41,072 nt of DNA, taken from assembly GCA_041752735.1 (NCBI GenBank), contig JBGSVW010000013.1, positions 1 to 41,072 of the forward strand. The letters run 5' to 3'. Each line of letters begins with the position of its first letter. Positions within the stretch are counted from its first letter, which is position 1. This DNA comes from UBA1422 sp041752735. Its GTDB lineage: Bacteria > Bacillota > Clostridia > Peptostreptococcales > Anaerovoracaceae. The notes below the pieces were generated by a model. The model had not been told where the DNA came from. It saw only the letters and a program-made list of their open reading frames with translations, and ran no database searches. A program made the translations under genes and the position numbers. Positions 40,270 through 41,072 of this stretch are shown one piece after another.

Positions 40270-41072
40270 TTACTTATAAACTGCTGCCAGGGTGACGCCT
40301 ACCACCATCATGGCCCCTCCGGCGATTCCAATGGGACTCAACGTTTCGCCAAGAATGATCCAAGAAAACACAGCTGCAAATAGCGGAAGCAGTGCATAGA
40401 GCACCCCTATTGTGTTTTCAGGCAGCTTTTGTTGGGCGCGGGTCTGTACATAATATAATGCTGCAGTGATAAGAATTCCGGCAAACAGCAATGCTGTGAT
40501 TTCAAGCCATCCAAAGGAAACCCACACAATTTTCTCTTGTACTAGGAATGAGATTCCCATGGCCATCCCACCTACAAACAGGAACTGATAAGCAGCAATC
40601 AGGAACGGGTCAATCCGCTCCACATATTTTCCGGTAAAAATCACCTGGAGGGCGAACATCACAGAGGCCGACAACGCCAACAAATCTCCAGGATTCACGG
40701 CAAAACTCGATCCGTTGGAAACCAGAAAATACATCCCTATAACAGTGATGACGATGCCCACCAAAACTTTGAGGCTAAAGGCAGTTTTGTTGATGGCCTT
40801 GGCAAGAAATGGAATAAACAGGACCGATGTACAAGCAAAAAATGTGGCATTGGTCGCTGTTGTAAATAGCATGCTTACATTCCAGAAGATGTAGCCCAAA
40901 ACCATGAAGATTGAGATCACAAAGATGCTTAACAAGTCCGAGCGCGTCGCGTCCTTAAGAATTTTTTTTGGTCGCAGCGCAAACATCACCACAAAAGCAA
41001 TAAGAAAACGGACCCCAACATTGAAGATGGGTGGTACCACTTCCATGATGCTCTTTGTGAGGGGTGTGTTTA
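40270..41072 (-). CDS. DMT superfamily (EamA) transporter, 5' end outside window
   Basis: The frame stays open to the window edge and reads NTPLTKSIMEVVPP upstream of the first internal ATG at 41046, so the true start lies outside. It has at least nine hydrophobic segments in two EamA repeats: about 10-140 (ending MYFLVSNGSS) and 145-258 (PFLIAAYQFLFVGGMAMG, ending IGIAGGAMMVVGVTLA). PPIFNVGVRFLIA and LLPLFAAVFSWIILGE are EamA hallmarks. It is a metabolite or amino-acid exporter of unknown substrate, first gene of the operon with the ferredoxin-nitroreductase. Confidence 0.92.
   Translation of the reverse strand, partial: NTPLTKSIMEVVPPIFNVGVRFLIAFVVMFALRPKKILKDATRSDLLSIFVISIFMVLGYIFWNVSMLFTTATNATFFACTSVLFIPFLAKAINKTAFSLKVLVGIVITVIGMYFLVSNGSSFAVNPGDLLALSASVMFALQVIFTGKYVERIDPFLIAAYQFLFVGGMAMGISFLVQEKIVWVSFGWLEITALLFAGILITAALYYVQTRAQQKLPENTIGVLYALLPLFAAVFSWIILGETLSPIGIAGGAMMVVGVTLAAVYK

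Overview
The window looks like chromosome of a low-GC, Gram-positive anaerobe of the class Clostridia. The signs are strong GGAGG-type ribosome binding sites, several TTG starts, sigma-A promoters, many intrinsic terminators, a sortase-type surface protein, an RsiV-like anti-sigma factor, a rubrerythrin-like ferritin protein, a ferredoxin-fused nitroreductase and B12-dependent radical SAM enzymes. An acetogen-like member of the Eubacteriaceae (Acetobacterium/Eubacterium type) is a guess from gene style, not shown. No rRNA, tRNA, CRISPR array, phage or intact insertion sequence was seen. Almost every gene is on the minus strand, so operons read from high to low coordinates.

Left end (1-3566): an operon with a class I methyltransferase followed by three paralogous cobalamin-binding radical SAM enzymes, the last cut by the window edge. 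It has a clear promoter and a hairpin-rich leader, and a 14-bp tandem repeat lies over the 3' end of one enzyme gene. Region 3.6-6.1 kb: a small envelope operon (YggT, a 46-aa DUF5670 protein, a 66-aa Lys-rich protein), an unknown anchored protein and a ferritin-like protein. Region 6.1-8.5 kb: an operon of PadR regulator, prefix-domain membrane protein, SGNH hydrolase and nucleoside diphosphate kinase. Region 8.5-12.0 kb: a Rhesus-type ammonium channel, a small zinc-ribbon protein, a VanY-type carboxypeptidase and a metallophosphoesterase.

Region 12.1-13.4 kb is the only plus-strand operon: a second PadR regulator with a protein that joins the same N-terminal prefix domain to pentapeptide repeats. 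It converges on a DEAD-box helicase. A MacB/FtsX-type ABC fusion follows, then about 400 bp of gene remnants (cation/proton exchanger, class III aminotransferase), a thioesterase, and a 736-aa cell-wall protein with a lamin-tail domain, InlB-type repeats and a variant sorting signal. An ECF sigma/RsiV-like anti-sigma pair with an ECF-type promoter lies next, then a nitroreductase/DUF1801 pair and a Cys-rich protein behind a perfect palindrome.

Region 23.7-31.3 kb: a REC-PAS-GGDEF-HD-GYP protein whose receiver has Glu in place of the phosphoacceptor Asp, and a methyltransferase with two tandem ABC-FtsX exporters. Region 31.4-35.2 kb: a universal stress protein, an amino-acid racemase resembling staphylococcal CntK, YwbE and Tex. 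Region 35.3-38.6 kb: a decayed plus-strand gene, a MerR regulator, an APC permease and an EutQ-like cupin. The last two genes share a promoter with a MerR-style 19-bp spacer. Right end: an NAD(P)H:FMN reductase-type flavoprotein coupled to a ferredoxin-nitroreductase, and a DMT transporter cut by the window edge.

The strongest leads are the radical SAM array with its methyltransferase, the CntK-like racemase without metallophore partners, the two PadR/prefix-domain modules, the Rh channel, and the Glu-for-Asp receiver.
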